Below, piece by piece: positions 21,487 to 34,904 of a stretch of DNA of 64,000 bases; within the stretch, counting starts at the first letter, position 1; the number at the start of each line of letters is the position of its first letter. The DNA lies in the NCBI GenBank assembly GCA_026545765.1, contig CM048841.1, positions 75,638,217-75,702,216 of the forward strand, in the 5' to 3' direction. The notes beneath the pieces were generated by a model. The model did no database searches. It was not told the DNA's origin and worked only from the letters and a program-made list of their open reading frames with translations. Both the position numbers and the translations under genes were made by a program. The stretch is from Plantago major (Eukaryota > Streptophyta > Magnoliopsida > Lamiales > Plantaginaceae).

Positions 21487-23130
21487 TGTTAGGAATATCT
21501 GTTTAGATTTTGATCAGCAACCTAATGACTTATCTTAGCTCAGAAAGGTGATTAGTACTCTTAGTTCACTTGAACACTGTAAAAGAGGAAACTCACTTAG
21601 TATGATAGTCTAGCAAATCTTGTATAGGATGTTAGGTCTCAAAATGTAATTTTCATTTTCTGAAGAAGACCAAGAAGAAGGCATCCAGCAGGAAAAGATC
21701 AACAGTTTTGAAGATTTGAAGACTGCACAAGATTGCTGAAGACAAGGGTTTTCCAGAAACCTATGTCCAGATATCTTGAAGAAACAAGTGTTTCGAAACA
21801 TACAATGTTGCAAAAGATATCTGAGCGTAAGAGGTTTCTGAGACAAGGAAAGTGCCCACAGATATCTACACTCAGATACCTTGGACATAAAATATGCTTC
21901 TGAAAAAGAAACATATTATAACAAGTTATTTAAACAAATGGTATCTGGAGCTATGATGATCTCTAGAAAAGAACATGCAAAGTTTCAGAAAACTCTGATT
22001 ATATAAAGATCTCTGATACCATGCATAGTTCCGTTGGCACTACAAGATAAAATATAGTACAGTGCATTAAATGCGCATGTAAATGTACGAACAAAAGCGG
22101 TAGCTCAAGAAGAAGACAAACTGCTCTGATTACTATATTCAGATATCAATAGTTTGAATTTGATTTAAGCCTAACGGATACTATTCAAACGGCACTCAAA
22201 TTCATCTATAAATATCAACACTTAGACTGCTTGAGAACACACACAGAACTTACACCTTAGAACACACTGAACATTGAATACTCACACAAGCGCTCTCAAG
22301 CAAACTACTTACCTTCAAGCTTTCTGTTGCGACCAAAGCTCTTGATTCTAAGTAGCACAAAAGTTCTAAGTGTCCTGATCCTTAACGAGCATTGTTATTT
22401 GTGAAAGAGTTGAACTAAGATTTCTTATCTAAGTTTCACTCTATTGAACACTTACCATAGACTTGGGTCAGTAGAGAACAAGATACCATACATTGCAAAG
22501 TGTATTAAGTATACTTGATTCACAGAGCTATCTGAATAACTGAACAAGTTATTAAAGAAGCTCACCTGACAAACAAACCTAAAACCAACACCATATACGG
22601 CGTGGAGTACAGGAAGTACTTAGTTTGGGAAACTAAGGAATAACTCCAACGTTCTTTGAAAGCAGAAGTACTTAGCTTGGTAAGCTAAGGAATAGCTCAA
22701 AAAGGTTTCTGAGTACAGGAAGTACTTGGCTGAGAAAGCCGGGGAATAACTCAGGGGGAACACTTGGTTGGGAACCTAGTGTATTTAGGAATCAAGAAAA
22801 GATATCTGTAAGGTTACCTCATTTATCTTAGTGGATTCTAGGTCTGAGAAAGACCGAAGTGGATTAGTTGAAGGATTACGCCACCTTCAGATACCACTAT
22901 AAAAAGACTTGTGTTATTTACTTTCTGCAGTTTATTACTTGTTTTACTTATATTGCAAAGTACTTACACTTATCTTGCTGAACACGTGCACTTATTTCAG
23001 AAGTCTTCTGCTCTCTGAAATTAAGTATCAGATATCTTCACAGATATCTGAGAATTTCGACAAAAGTTTCAAAAGACTATTCACCCCCCCCCCCCTCTAG
23101 TTTTTTACTTTGCCGTTATCTGGACCATCA
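21487..23130 (+). repeat. E1 5' LTR
   Basis: 1,644 bases, TG...CA. It contains a TATAAATATC stretch near 22206 as a plausible promoter core, and a C-rich tract just before the end (about 23083-23095). It is longer than the 3' LTR (1,175 bases). Confidence 0.93.
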
Positions 23131-23132
23131 AG

Positions 23133-23144
23133 TGGTATCAGAGC
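23133..23144 (+). other. E1 primer-binding site
   Basis: TGGTATCAGAGC, two bases after the LTR, complementary to the 3' end of initiator methionine tRNA, as is usual in plant Copia elements. Confidence 0.92.
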
Positions 23145-23248
23145 GGGAGGTTCCCAAGCCTTCTGCACTGAACCTAGATCCCAGATAAGTGCCCACTAAC
23201 TGCTTTTTACCTACACTTGATTCGTTTGTTTAGTGTGTTTGCTGCAGG

Positions 23249-25744
23249 ATGTCTTTAAGTGACGCCCCAATTCTCAAGCCAGAGAATTACGAGAAATGGA
23301 AGAACAACATGATGCTCCACCTAGAAGCCATCAGTGACGAAATGATCGAAGTTATAAAGAATGGCCCAATAGTCATTCAACAATTCAAGCAAGTCATACA
23401 GGTTTCTAATGGTAGAGACAGAGAACAAAGTGATGGGTCTTCACAGACAGATGCATCAACCAGTGGGAGAGCTGCTAGTCAAGTTATTTACGAACCAAAG
23501 CCCAGAGAACTCTGGACATCAGACGATGCCAAGAGAAATAGATTGGATGGACAGGCTCGTAATATCATCATACGTTCTACTCCAGAGCACATACAGTGTA
23601 AACTGTGGGGTGCAAAAGCAATGAAAGTGGCACGCAACCGATTGAAGAAATACGCTAGCCTTTGAAAAACAAAGGAAAATAAGTTCAAGTTTTGAAGCTA
23701 AAATTCCAAAACTTTAAACAAGGTCCCACAGAGACTCTTGAAGAACTAGATTTCCATAACACTTATGAGTGACATGGCTGCACTTGGTGAAAGTAATAGA
23801 TATACCCAGTCAGAAAAGATTAAAACCATTGTGAGAAGTCTGAATCATAACTGGGAACACACAAAGTTTTTCTACTTTAACCAAGGAATGCCAGATATCA
23901 CTCCTGTGGAAATTTTCTTTCATCTTGCCACTGTTGATTATGAGACAACTCAAAGGGAACAATCAACTGAGAAGTTGCAGAATGTTGCTCTAGTTGCTCA
24001 AGGAACTTCTGAAAAGAAGAAAGGCAAGGATGTGACTGAGGATGCTCTTGCTGTAAAGCAAATGGGAAAATATGTCAGTCGAGAAATTGAGAGAAGAAAA
24101 GCCAAAGAGAAGCTGAAAAAGCATCTAGGCTCAAACTATCACCAGTACAAAAATATGCAAAGCTCGTTGAACAAGACGGCTCAGAAAGCATCAAGTACTG
24201 AGGAAGCAGAAATCGGAAATGATATTTGTTTCTATTGTCAAAAACCTGGTCATTTCAAGAAGGATTGTCCTTCCTTCAACAAACTTAAGACAGGTGACAA
24301 GAAGGATAGAAGAATCTTCAAAAGAAGTCAAAGAGCTATGCTCACTGAAGAAAGGAAAAAGATTCAACTCCAACTGGATGCTCTAGATATTGAGTCTGAT
24401 TCTGAGGATAAGGATTCAGATGATTCCACACTGCCTTCCCCAGAAATATGCGGTGTTTCTCATGAAGTAATTGACTTTGGTCAAAAGAAGAAAGAAGTGT
24501 GTGGAATGGCTGAAGAAATCTTCCCAGATATCTCCAACATTGAACCTTGTCTAATGGCTGATGAGGTAACACATACTTCCTGTTATACTTATGAAAGTGA
24601 TGACGAAGGAATCACAGAACTAGAAAATCTCAGAAAAGAAATTGATCTTTACAAAAGAGAATTTCTAATGTTCAGAGCTAGAGCCGAAAATTTCGAAGAA
24701 GAAAAGAATTCTATTGCAAAGGAAAATTCTAAATTAATCAAGATATTTGAGAAAAAGGATGCTGAAAATGCATTTCTCAAGGCTCAGATATCTGAGACCG
24801 AAAAGTCACATAAAGAAGCAATGGCAAATCTTCAAAAGAAATGTGAAGGTCTTCTTCCTGAGAATAAGGAACTCAAAAAGAAAGAACTATCCTTTCAATC
24901 TTATGCCAAAGCTAGTGACACTCTTACTGAAGTACAATCTTATTTAAGAGATCCTTCAGAAAAGAGAGGACTTGGACCTTTACACACGCAGTTCCACCAC
25001 TCTGAATAAGAGTAATGAAGGACTAACTTTCGTCGCTTCGGCAAGGTGATTCCCAAACAATCTCTGACGTCGAAAGCTAAGATTGTTGACAAAGGAAAGG
25101 CAGTTGCGACCAAGCCTTTGTGGGAAAAACAAGTCCAAAAGAAAACTGTGGGAAATGTCTTTGAAAAGAAACATAACTTTGAGAAGTGCAATCACCCACA
25201 GTGCTATGTCTCTCAAAAAGGAAAAATTGCAGGAGCTGGCAAATTTTCTTATGTCACGTTTTCTGGAAAGAAAATTGATCATCCAGAGACTAGCAAAGCT
25301 GCTGAGAAGAGATCTCAGACAGCATCAGGTGCTCGGAATGGTATTGGCTATAAACCCATTGGGAAACAACTTGCTCGCGAATACAAACAAGAGCAAGAAC
25401 GATGGTTAAAGGCTAGAATTGCTCACAATAATTATCCGAAGTGGAAGATAAATCAAGCCACTGAAAATCTGAATGCTAGGGCTAGAAGAAATCTGGCTAG
25501 GAAAGCTATTGCTGAAAAGCAGACTCAAAAATCTGACAGGTATCTGAAAGCACCAAATGGAGCACTTAGGAACACACCAAGGAAGAAAATAGTTCTTAAC
25601 AACAATGATACTAATCATTTAACTAAGATTCCTCCTTATGTTCCTGTTAGACAAAAGAATGTTCCTAAGAAATTCATTCAAAAATGGATTCCTACTGGAA
25701 GATTCTTTAATCCAAATGGTTCCATTGTTGGTATGAGAACCTAA
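23249..25744 (+). pseudogene. E1 gag region
   Basis: Fossil gag. It opens with MSLSDAPILKPENYEKWK, a typical Copia gag start. A CCHC knuckle of form C-F-Y-C...GHFKKDC lies near 24230-24270. Glu/Lys-rich coiled-coil sequence follows, then a basic Gln/Asn-rich segment. The long coiled coil is a Sirevirus trait. Broken. Confidence 0.88.
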
Positions 25745-25762
25745 TCTCCTGTTTCCTGTTTT

Positions 25763-28700
25763 GTGCAGAACACTCTAAAGACTAACTCAAAGTGGCATTT
25801 TGATAGTGGATGTGGGAAGCACATGACAGGAGACAAAGCAAATCTGATTAACTACAAAAAATGCAATGATGGACCAATTATCAGGTTTGCTGGAGGAGAT
25901 GAAAATCCAACCATAGGTTTTGGCAATTTGAAGTTCGGCGCCCTCACAATCTCTGAAGTACTTCATGTAAAGGGATTGAAATATAATCTCCTAAGCATGA
26001 GTCAACTAGTAGACAAAGGGTACACTGTCAAGATAAAGTCAAAACTATGTAAAGTGATTGACAATGAGTCAAAGCAGACAGTCTTGGTTGCAAGGCGTAA
26101 AGGAAATCTTTATGTTGCTGATTGGGCATCCGCCACAACCGAAGAATGTCTCATGGTGAGTCAATCTGGCCACACTGAAGAAAACTGGCTATGGCATAAA
26201 AGAATGAGTCACTTGAATTTTAAAACTCTGAATAAACTAGCCAAGAAAGAGTTGGTGGTTGGTTTACCCAAAATAGCATATAGAAAAGAAGGTGTATGCT
26301 CAGCTTGCCAAATGGGAAAACAATCCAAAACATCTTTCAAGTCTAAAACTAGACATTCCAGTGAGAGGCCACTGCAAATGTTACATATGGATCTGTTTGA
26401 ATCCTCGAACTAGTTATGCAGAAAGAAGTATGAACGTGCAGTTGTTGTTGATGATTACTCAAGATTCACTTGGGTTGTCTTTCTCAAACACAAATCTGAT
26501 GCAAGGATTGAGATACCTGACTTGTTGAATAAGCTCGAAGTCATGAAAAATGACAAGGTATCTGTAATCAGAACAGACCATGGTACTGAGTTTGTAAACC
26601 AGTACAAAAAAGAGTTTTGTACCTGCAAAGGTATACAACATCAACTATCTTCAGTAAGGACACCACAACAAAATGGTGTTGCTGAAAGAAAGAATAGGAC
26701 CCTGAAAGAAGCAGCAAGAACAATGCTTGCTGACACTGAAATAAGTGAGATCTATTGGGTTGAAGTTGTAAACACAACATGCTACACACAAAATAGATGT
26801 CTGATTAACAAACACCATGACAAAACTCCGTACGAGCTTTTCATTGGTAGACCCCCTAGTATCAAACATCTAAGGGTGTTTGGTTGCAGATGTTTCGTTC
26901 TTAACAATGGAAAAGAATACTTGAGAACATTTCAACCAAAGGCAGATGGAGGAGTATTTCTTGGTTATTCTCTGAATAGCAAGGCCTACAGAATCTACAA
27001 CAAAAGAACGCAAAAGATCGAAGAATCTATTCACGTAGTATTCTATGAAGGAAACAAGAAATTACTCTTAAATGATGATCTCTCAGATAGGTTCAAAGAA
27101 CTAATGATTAAAGATTCTGAAAAAGGATCCTCAGAAGGAAACAATTCTATCATTCAAATAGAGGATGAGTCTGACGATGAAAAGCAACCTATGCTTAGTA
27201 ACAACCAGATGACTCTAAGACATGATGAAGAATTTCCTATGAGAATTCCAGAAATGGAACAGGCTACTGAGAACCTTCATCATGAAAAGGTATCTGAAAA
27301 TGAGATTGCTGAAATGCAAGATCCAGATATCTCTAACACTGAAAAAGTGTCAGATATCCATGACATTTTCCATGTGTCAGATATCCCAGATACTGCACAA
27401 ATATATCACATCAAGATCATATTGATTCACAATCAAATCAAATTGATACTGATCCTACTAGTTCAAAACCCATTATGAAATGGATAAGAAATCATCCTTC
27501 AAAAGATGTGATTGGTCCCATAGACCAAGGAGTTAGAACTAGAAGAGCAATCGCTGAAAAAGCAAGTTGTCTCTATGGATGTTTCCTCTCAAAAATTGAA
27601 CCAAAGACTATAGAAGAAGCATTAAAAGATCAAAATTGGATCTCTGCAATGCAAGAAGAGTTGGATCAATTTGAGAGAAACAAAGTCTGGAAACTGGTTC
27701 CATTTGTTGACGGAATATCTGTAATAGGAACTAAGTGGGTTTTCAGAAACAAAATGAATGAGTCTGGTGAAATAACCAGAAACAAAGCCAGGTTGGTTGC
27801 CAAGGGATTCACCCAGACTGAAGGACTAGATTTTGATGAATCTTATGCACCAGTTGCAAGATTGGATGCAATAAGACTCTTTCTAGCCTTTGCAGCTCAT
27901 AATGACTTTGATTTATCAGATGATGTCAAGAGTGCATTTCTAAATGGTGAACTGGCTGAGGAAGTTTATGTTGAGCAACCACCAGGTTTTGAAGTTTCCT
28001 CAGAAAGTAGGATGGTCTATAAGCTTCAGAAAGCTCTGTATGGGCTGAAACAAGCTCCAAGAGCATGGTATGATACATTGGCCAGATACCTACTAGAAAG
28101 TGGCTTCAAGAAAGGAGATGTTGACAAAACACTCTTCACACTGAACCATGACGGGAAACTACTTTTAGTTCAAGTATATGTTGATGACATTATATTTGGA
28201 TCTAAAGACAAGCAACTTTGTGAAGATTTTGCTGAACTCGTGAAATGTAAATTTGAGATGAGCATGATGGGAGAATTGAATTACTTCCTAGGGCTGCAAG
28301 TCAAGCAACTCAATGATGGAATATTCATTAGTCAAACAAAGTATGCAAATGATATGCTCAATAAGTTCAATCTAAAGCCTTTTGAAAAGAATGCTAAGAT
28401 ACCAATGAGCATTGGAACCAAAATGACCTATATTGAATCTGACAAGAGTGTTGAAGAACACAAGTATATGAAATTGATTGGATCACTACTATACCTCACT
28501 GCAAGTAGACCTGATATTCAATATGCAGTTGGAGTGTGTGCTAGATTTCAGACAAATCCAATGCAAATACACAACATTGCTATGAAAATATTAAGGTATG
28601 TAAAAGAATCTTGTAGAAGTTGGATTGTGGTATCCAAAAGAGAGTGGATTGAGTTTGGTTGGCTATACGGATGCCGACTATGCTGGATCATTGCTTGATA

Positions 28701-29128
28701 GAAAAAGCACCTCAGGAACTTGTCAATTTCTTGGTGCTAGATTAATATCATGGTTCAGTAAGAAACAAAATTCAATTGCCACATCCACCACAGAGGCTGA
28801 ATATATTGCTGCTGGGTGTTGTGCTTCACAAATATTGTGGATACAACAACAACTCAAAGACTATGGACTCAATGAAGAGAAAACTCCCATTTTATGTGAC
28901 AACACAAGTGCCATTGCCATAACTCAGAATCCTAAGTTTCATGCAAGAACAAAGCACATTGATGTTAGACACCACTTCATCAGAGACCATGTTGAAAAAG
29001 GCAATATAGAGATACTCAAGATTGGCACTGAAGACCAACTTGCAGATATCTTCACTAAGCCACTACAAGAAAGTAGATTCTTAGCCTTAAGACACAGTCT
29101 TGGACTAATGGAGCTACCAAAGAACTGA
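25763..29128 (+). pseudogene. E1 pol region: protease, integrase, RT, RNase H
   Basis: Fossil pol. The aspartic protease motif DSG is near 25802. GAG-pre-integrase (H...H...C..C) spans about 26180-26330. The integrase core with RTDHGTEF and NGVAERKNRTL spans about 26430-26960. Copia-type RT (RVT_2) spans about 27650-28400 with YVDDI at 28177-28191. RNase H with [14 protein letters not shown] and HIDVRHHF spans about 28650-29080. The whole domain set is recognisable but the copy is broken. Confidence 0.93.
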
Positions 29129-29935
29129 AAAAGTTCAGAGAAGAGATATCTGAAAAAGATATCAAAGGAGACAGAGAAGAGGTATCTGGAACGAGTATCC
29201 AGAGAAGAGGAATCTGGAACGGGTATCCAGAAACTAAAGGCTAAAGGGTGAAACGGCTGTTCAAAGATTTCTGAAACGGGTACTCAGATATCTGGATCAC
29301 TCAGTGAGGGGGAACACAAAAGAGAATAGTACAACTGTCTGCATTCAACTACTCTCTTGGAATTTGTATTATTTCTATCTCTGTGTAAAACTTGGACAAA
29401 TACCAAATGTGGATAAATTCAGATGCAAACAGTGTTCTTGGTCATACAGAAACGTGATTCAGAAAGCTAATAGCCAATATTCATTAAACGGGCACAATTA
29501 CATTTGTTGATTGTGATCATTGCTGAAGAAGCAATGGTGACCCTTGATGAATTGGGCGATTGATCTTTACGGCAGAGATTAACTCTCAGTAAATAGTGGA
29601 CTATTGAAATTTCGACAGGGCCCACTATGCATTTAATGCCGAACAAGCTTTTACTCACGCCTGCCTGCAATTCACAGATACTTACACACAAAATCAATTT
29701 GTATGTATATGTCTGTGGAGATTACATTGCTATATATATGGGATTTTGGCAAAAGAAATTACTTTCGCCTAATCCAACATACAGACTTGCACAAGAATAG
29801 CAAAATTATCTTCTTCTATTTCTCTGCAAATTTCTTCAACCTCTGCAAATCTCTATTAGTTTTTATGCAAAGAATCACTAATCTCTAACCCAAACTTCTT
29901 TCAAACTTCGAAAAAAACTTACACTATATAAAGAG

Positions 29936-32328
29936 ATGGCTCCTAAGCATTCGTCTACACAGAAACCCCAATCTTCTATCATTGGTACTGCTGAAAAGCA
30001 AGCACCAGAGTTGGTGATAGTAAACAATCGATTGGTAGGAAACTTTAATCCCGATCATTGGACTTCAAATCACAGGATGATTTGGGGTGGTGCCATGATT
30101 GAGGAATACCTCACGGTTGCTGTTGAAAACCAAGCTGATAGGAAACTGATCCTTGACATGCTTGAAAAGGCACAAATCAAGGGTTTTCTATCTGCTCTTC
30201 CTAGTGGAATCTCTTCACTAGATGTGTTATAATTCTACAATAACTTAAATACTCAAACCAGAGCTGCTCAACTCAAACAACTGTTGGAAGAAGAGCAACA
30301 GCTCCATCTTCAACTTGAAGAAGAGCTAGTTAAATCCAGAGATAAGCTCAATCAACTACAAGATCAATACTTACAAGAGACAATAGCTTACTCTGAGATT
30401 AAAGAGCTCCAGGATGCTGTAAATGCTATTGCTAAGGAGCTAGATACTGAAGAAGTATCTAAAGAAAAGCATGATGCTAAGGCTGCATCACCATCAAAAG
30501 AAAAACCATCCTCCTCTCAGAAAGGAAAGAAGCCCATCTCTGAGATGGTTGCCAGACTGGAAAATCTTGAAAATGTCCAAGAGGATGAAGATCACTGGGC
30601 TGATGACTCAGATGATGAAGAAGACAAGACTTTGGCAGAACACCGCAATGAACACTTAGCGGTTTCTCATCTGAAAAGGAAGCTAATTGCTCCTGAAATT
30701 TTCAACAAACTCCCAAATGTCCACTCCCATGAATATATGAATAGATATCAAGTTTTGGCACATCTTAAAAGGGAGATGTCTTCACAAAACAAAGAAGTAA
30801 TTGCCTCCGTCCCCTCAGATATGCAGAAATTCACTGAGCTCATCACTCAGAGAACAACCAGTATGATCATTGTTCAGAAGGATCTGGGAATGGTAAGGGA
30901 CGATGATGTATCGTTAGCTGAAAAAGCTTTTCACGAGGCAAGTTACACTGCTGGAAAAGCAGATGCCATACTAGGCCCATTGGCAAAGCTCACTGATAAG
31001 GAAAAGGGACTTATCAAACAAAATCAGGAGCTCAAGGCTGAACTTCAGAAGTTGGTCACTGCCTACAACTACTTGAAAAGAATTTTGAGTCCCTCTCAGA
31101 TTCTTTTGTGGTACTTAGTCAGTCAACAATGACTAAGGGGGAAGAATTTGGATCTGATCAAGGGAAAGGAAAGAAGAAATCTAGAGTTGGTGCCGCTCAG
31201 AAAGGAAGAGGAAACAAGAAAACTTCCCATCCACCACTCAGAATAGATGATCCCTCATCAAATCAAGCTGCTTTGCAAATAGTAGCTACTTCCCAGCAGC
31301 CAACTGAAGAAACTACAATGGTAACAAGGGCCATGGCAAAAAGACCTCCAAGGAGTACCAAGGCTCCAAGGAGAAGACAAGTAAGAGGGATTGATGAATC
31401 TTCTGAAGAAGAAGAAGAAGAAGAAAGCCAAATCAAATCCCTGGGCAATGAAGAAGGCTGCAAAAGTCTCACAAGAATTAATCTTGATGATGATGAAGAG
31501 ACTGATGAAGATGAAGCTCCTCTTCACAGAAAAAGGAAAATTGATAGCCTAACTGAGTCCATAGCTGCAAAGCCTTTAGCAGCTAAAACACCCTCTGGAA
31601 ATACCAAGTCAATCCAGGGTGGTTCTTCAAGCAATCCCCCAAAGGAGAATTCTAGACAAAGAAGGAACAGGCTGAGAGCTGAACAAAGAAAACTTCAACT
31701 ACCACTCATGCCTGAAGAAGCCAAGATTGAGTATGTGAAGACCAACAATGATTCCTCTGTCTACAGGTGAATTAATCAGAAGAATGGCTACTGGATTCTG
31801 GAACTCAAGCACTTACTGGTAAATTCAAGGTTTCCAGAACCAATCCATAAACAGCTCATGGCATGGAGAAAAGATATGCCAATCTTGATTAACACCAACC
31901 ACATCAAAGCATGGTTGGATTTTGAAGTAATCAAGAGAACAGAAGCCATGAAGAAGGACCTCTCTGATGAATGTCCTTATGGAAAGCCAGATGATGTGCA
32001 CAGAATTCCCAACCCATCGAACAGCACAAGAGCAAGACTTGCGGTGGAACCCTATGAGTCCTTCTACTTAACTGAAGATCAATACAAGGGTGACATCAGA
32101 TATCTGAAGATCATTTATGAATACTTCAAGCTATCAGATATCAGAATCGAGCATGCCTGGAAGTGGGGAAATTATCTGTGGGTCAAGCATTTTGTCAAGA
32201 GATATCCCACCAAAACCTACAAGGAAGTCTGTGGATTTGCCAGAGACACAGAGATGATTGTCAGAATTCTTCTCTATGACTACTCTGATGACATCAAAAG
32301 GTTTGGTGATAGGAAATTTGCAGACTGA
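29936..32328 (+). pseudogene. E1 post-pol ORF region
   Basis: An extra coding region between pol and the 3' LTR. It starts MAPKHSSTQKPQSS, has a conserved block around HRMIWGGAMIEEYL, a coiled-coil/charged middle, an acidic stretch, and a conserved C-terminal block around 31858-32328 (YESFYLTEDQYKGDIRYLK). The matching region in copy E2 (50474-55922) is similar throughout but longer. Sireviruses often carry an envelope-like or unknown ORF here. No transmembrane segment is evident to me. Function unknown. Broken. Confidence 0.75.
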
Positions 32329-32723
32329 TCCATGGAACTGTTTTGAAGACTTGAAGATTTTTTTTTGAAGACTTGAAGACTTGTCATTTAGATTGTTCAC
32401 TTGGAGCTTGGTTACTCCTGTTGTTCTATTTGACAAAGTAGTTTCTGTGATTTTGCTGATTGATCTTTTCTGTTAAATCTTGAAAAAGTTATCTGTAAGC
32501 TTTCTCTGTATCATATTTGATGAACTTACTCTCAGATATCTTTCTCTATAAAAGATAACTTGTCAGCAAAGATCACACCTTGTGATTTGGTTGATGTTTA
32601 CTTTCTGCACTTAATTATATAAATTAAAAGATCATAAGAAATAATTAAGTGGTGGATTGTTTCCTCATCCAAATTTGTAATAGGTCAGATAGTCATCGTT
32701 GACTGATCAAAATGGGGTAAATT

Positions 32724-33898
32724 TGTTAGGAATATCTGTTTAGATTTTGATCAGCAACCTAATGACTTATCTTAGCTCAGAAAGGTGATTAGTACTCTTA
32801 GTTCACTTGAACACTGTAAAAGAGGAAACTCACTTAGTATGATAGTCTAGCAAATCTTGTATAGGATGTTAGGTCTCAAAATGTAATTTTCATTTTCTGA
32901 AGAAGACCAAGATATCAATAGTTTGAATTTGATTTAAGCCTAACGGATACTATTCAAACGGCACTCAAATTCATCTATAAATATCAACACTTAGACTGCT
33001 TGAGAACACACACAGAACTTACACCTTAGAACACACTGAACATTGAATACTCACACAAGCGCTCTCAAGCAAACTACTTACCTTCAAGCTTTCTGTTGCG
33101 ACCAAAGCTCTTGATTCTAAGTAGCACAAAAGTTCTAAATGTCCTGATCCTTAACGAGCATTGTTATTTGTGAAAGAGTTGAACTGAGATTTCTTATCTA
33201 AGTTTCATTCTCTTGAACACTTACCATAGACTTGGGCCAGTAGAGAACAAGATACCATACATTGCAAAGTGTATTAAGTATACTTGATTCACAGAGCTAT
33301 CTGAATAACTGAACAAGTTATTAAAGAAGCTCACCTGACAAACAAACCTAAAACCAACACCATATACGGCGTGGAGTACAGGAAGTACTTAGTTTGGGAA
33401 ACTAAGGAATAACTCCAACGTTGCTGAGCACAGGAAGTACTTAGCTTGGGAAGCTAAGGAATAGCTCAAAAAGGTTTTTGAGTAGAGGAAGTACTTGGCT
33501 GAGAAAGCCGGGGAATAACTCAGGGGGAACACTTGGTTGGTAACCTAGTGTATTTAGGAATCAAGAAAAGATATCTGTAAGGTTACCTCATTTATCTTAG
33601 TGGATTCTAGGTCTGAGAAAGACCGAAGTGGATTAGTTGAAGGATTGCGCCACCTTCATATACCACTATAAAAAGACTTGTGTTATTTACTTTCTGCAGT
33701 TTATTACTTGTTTTACTTATATTGCAAAGTACTTACACTTATCTTGCTGAACACGTGCACTTATCTCAGAAGTCTTCCGCTCTCTGAAATTAAGTATCAG
33801 ATATCTTCACAGATATCTGAGAATTTCGACAAAAGTTTCAAAAGACTATTCACCCCCCCCCCCTCTAGTCTTTTACTTTGTCGTTATCTGGACCAACA
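32724..33898 (+). repeat. E1 3' LTR
   Basis: 1,175 bases, starting TGTTAGGAATATCTG and ending ACCAACA, followed by AAAAG. Nearly identical to the matching parts of the 5' LTR. A weak polypurine-like AAAATGGGG sits just before it (about 32710). Confidence 0.93.
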
Positions 33899-33903
33899 AA
33901 AAG

Positions 33904-34720
33904 CAACTCTTAAAAAGGGATAAATCCAACTTGAGAACTCTATTTGAATAGTAAACCACACTATATGAAAAAAATATTGGAAGAAATACATAAATTCCTC
34001 AGGAACTCAATTCAAAGGGTAAACACACTTTAACAATGAGATAATTTTAACTTGGAAATTCAATTCAAAGGTTTATCTCATCTTTAAGAATGAAGTAATT
34101 CTTAATTGAGAACTCCATTTGAAGGGCAAAACAACTATAAGAATAATATAATTCAACATGGGAACTCTAATGCAAGGATGATCCATGCTATTTGAAAATA
34201 ATCTAACAATGAGATAATTCCGAATTAGGAATTTTGTTCGAACGGTAAAAATATTCTACGATTGAAATCATTTAAACGTAAAACTATATTAGAAACGTAA
34301 GCCACTTTATGTGGTAAAATACTCTAAGAATATGATAATTTCATTTGAGAACTCAAGTCGAGGGGTAAACAAACTCTAAGATTGTTATTATTACAATTTG
34401 GGGACTACATTCGGAGACTAAACCATGCTATATGAAGAACTTATTCAAAGAAAGGGTACTTCCAACTTGTGGACTCGACTCAATTGGTAGCATAAACTCA
34501 ACTATAAAAATGTGGTCAATCTAACTTGAAAACTCAAATTGACGAGCAAACCAACTATAAAAATGTGATAATTATAACTTGGAGAAATGCTCGAAAAAAG
34601 GATTCTAAATTTGGAACTCAATTCGGAGTTTGAACCAACTCAAAGAATTTTATATTTGCAACCTTGGAACTCAACTTTAAGAATAATACTATAATTTTAA
34701 CTCATAAACTGAATTCACAG
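33904..34720. repeat. Tandem array of ~50-60-bp units, right part
   Basis: Continuation of the array at 21000-21481, about 15 degenerate units (AACTCAATTCAAAGGGTAAAC...AATGAGATAATTTTAACTTGG). It was a single array before the Copia insertion. Confidence 0.8.
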
Positions 34721-34904
34721 CTATTTTGGTTTACAAGCGGGTCATATACAATAAGATATTAAATGTCACATAATACGTATATATAGGATAAACAATTCCT
34801 ATTATAGATTCCAACACATACATTTTTCTACACATGTTTACTAAGTTATGACAATTATCAAGAGCTGAATACACTGTTGAGGTCATATCAGTCTATATCT
34901 TACT

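Larger units (their letters stand above)
21487..33898 (+). mobile_element. Sirevirus-type Copia LTR retrotransposon, copy E1
   Basis: LTRs begin TGTTAGGAATATC and end ACCA(T/A)CA. The 5-bp duplication AAAAG flanks the element (21482-21486 and 33899-33903). Order: LTR, initiator-Met primer-binding site, gag with zinc knuckle and long coiled coil, protease, integrase, RT, RNase H, a further ORF region, LTR. Integrase before RT marks Copia. The extended gag and the post-pol ORF point to the Sirevirus (SIRE/Maximus) lineage. The copy is broken (roughly half a dozen breaks). About 20 differences between the LTRs over about 1.17 kb, counted by eye, suggest an age below about one million years at 1.3e-8 per site per year. 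Confidence 0.95.

Noticed and set aside
22909-23100. ORF in the E1 5' LTR, repeated in the 3' LTR at 33678
   Set aside because: The two copies simply reflect LTR duplication. The sequence is LTR text with a C tract and shows no protein features.
31258-31527. Minus-strand Phe/Ser-rich ORF
   Set aside because: Antisense of the GAA-rich acidic stretch of the E1 post-pol region.
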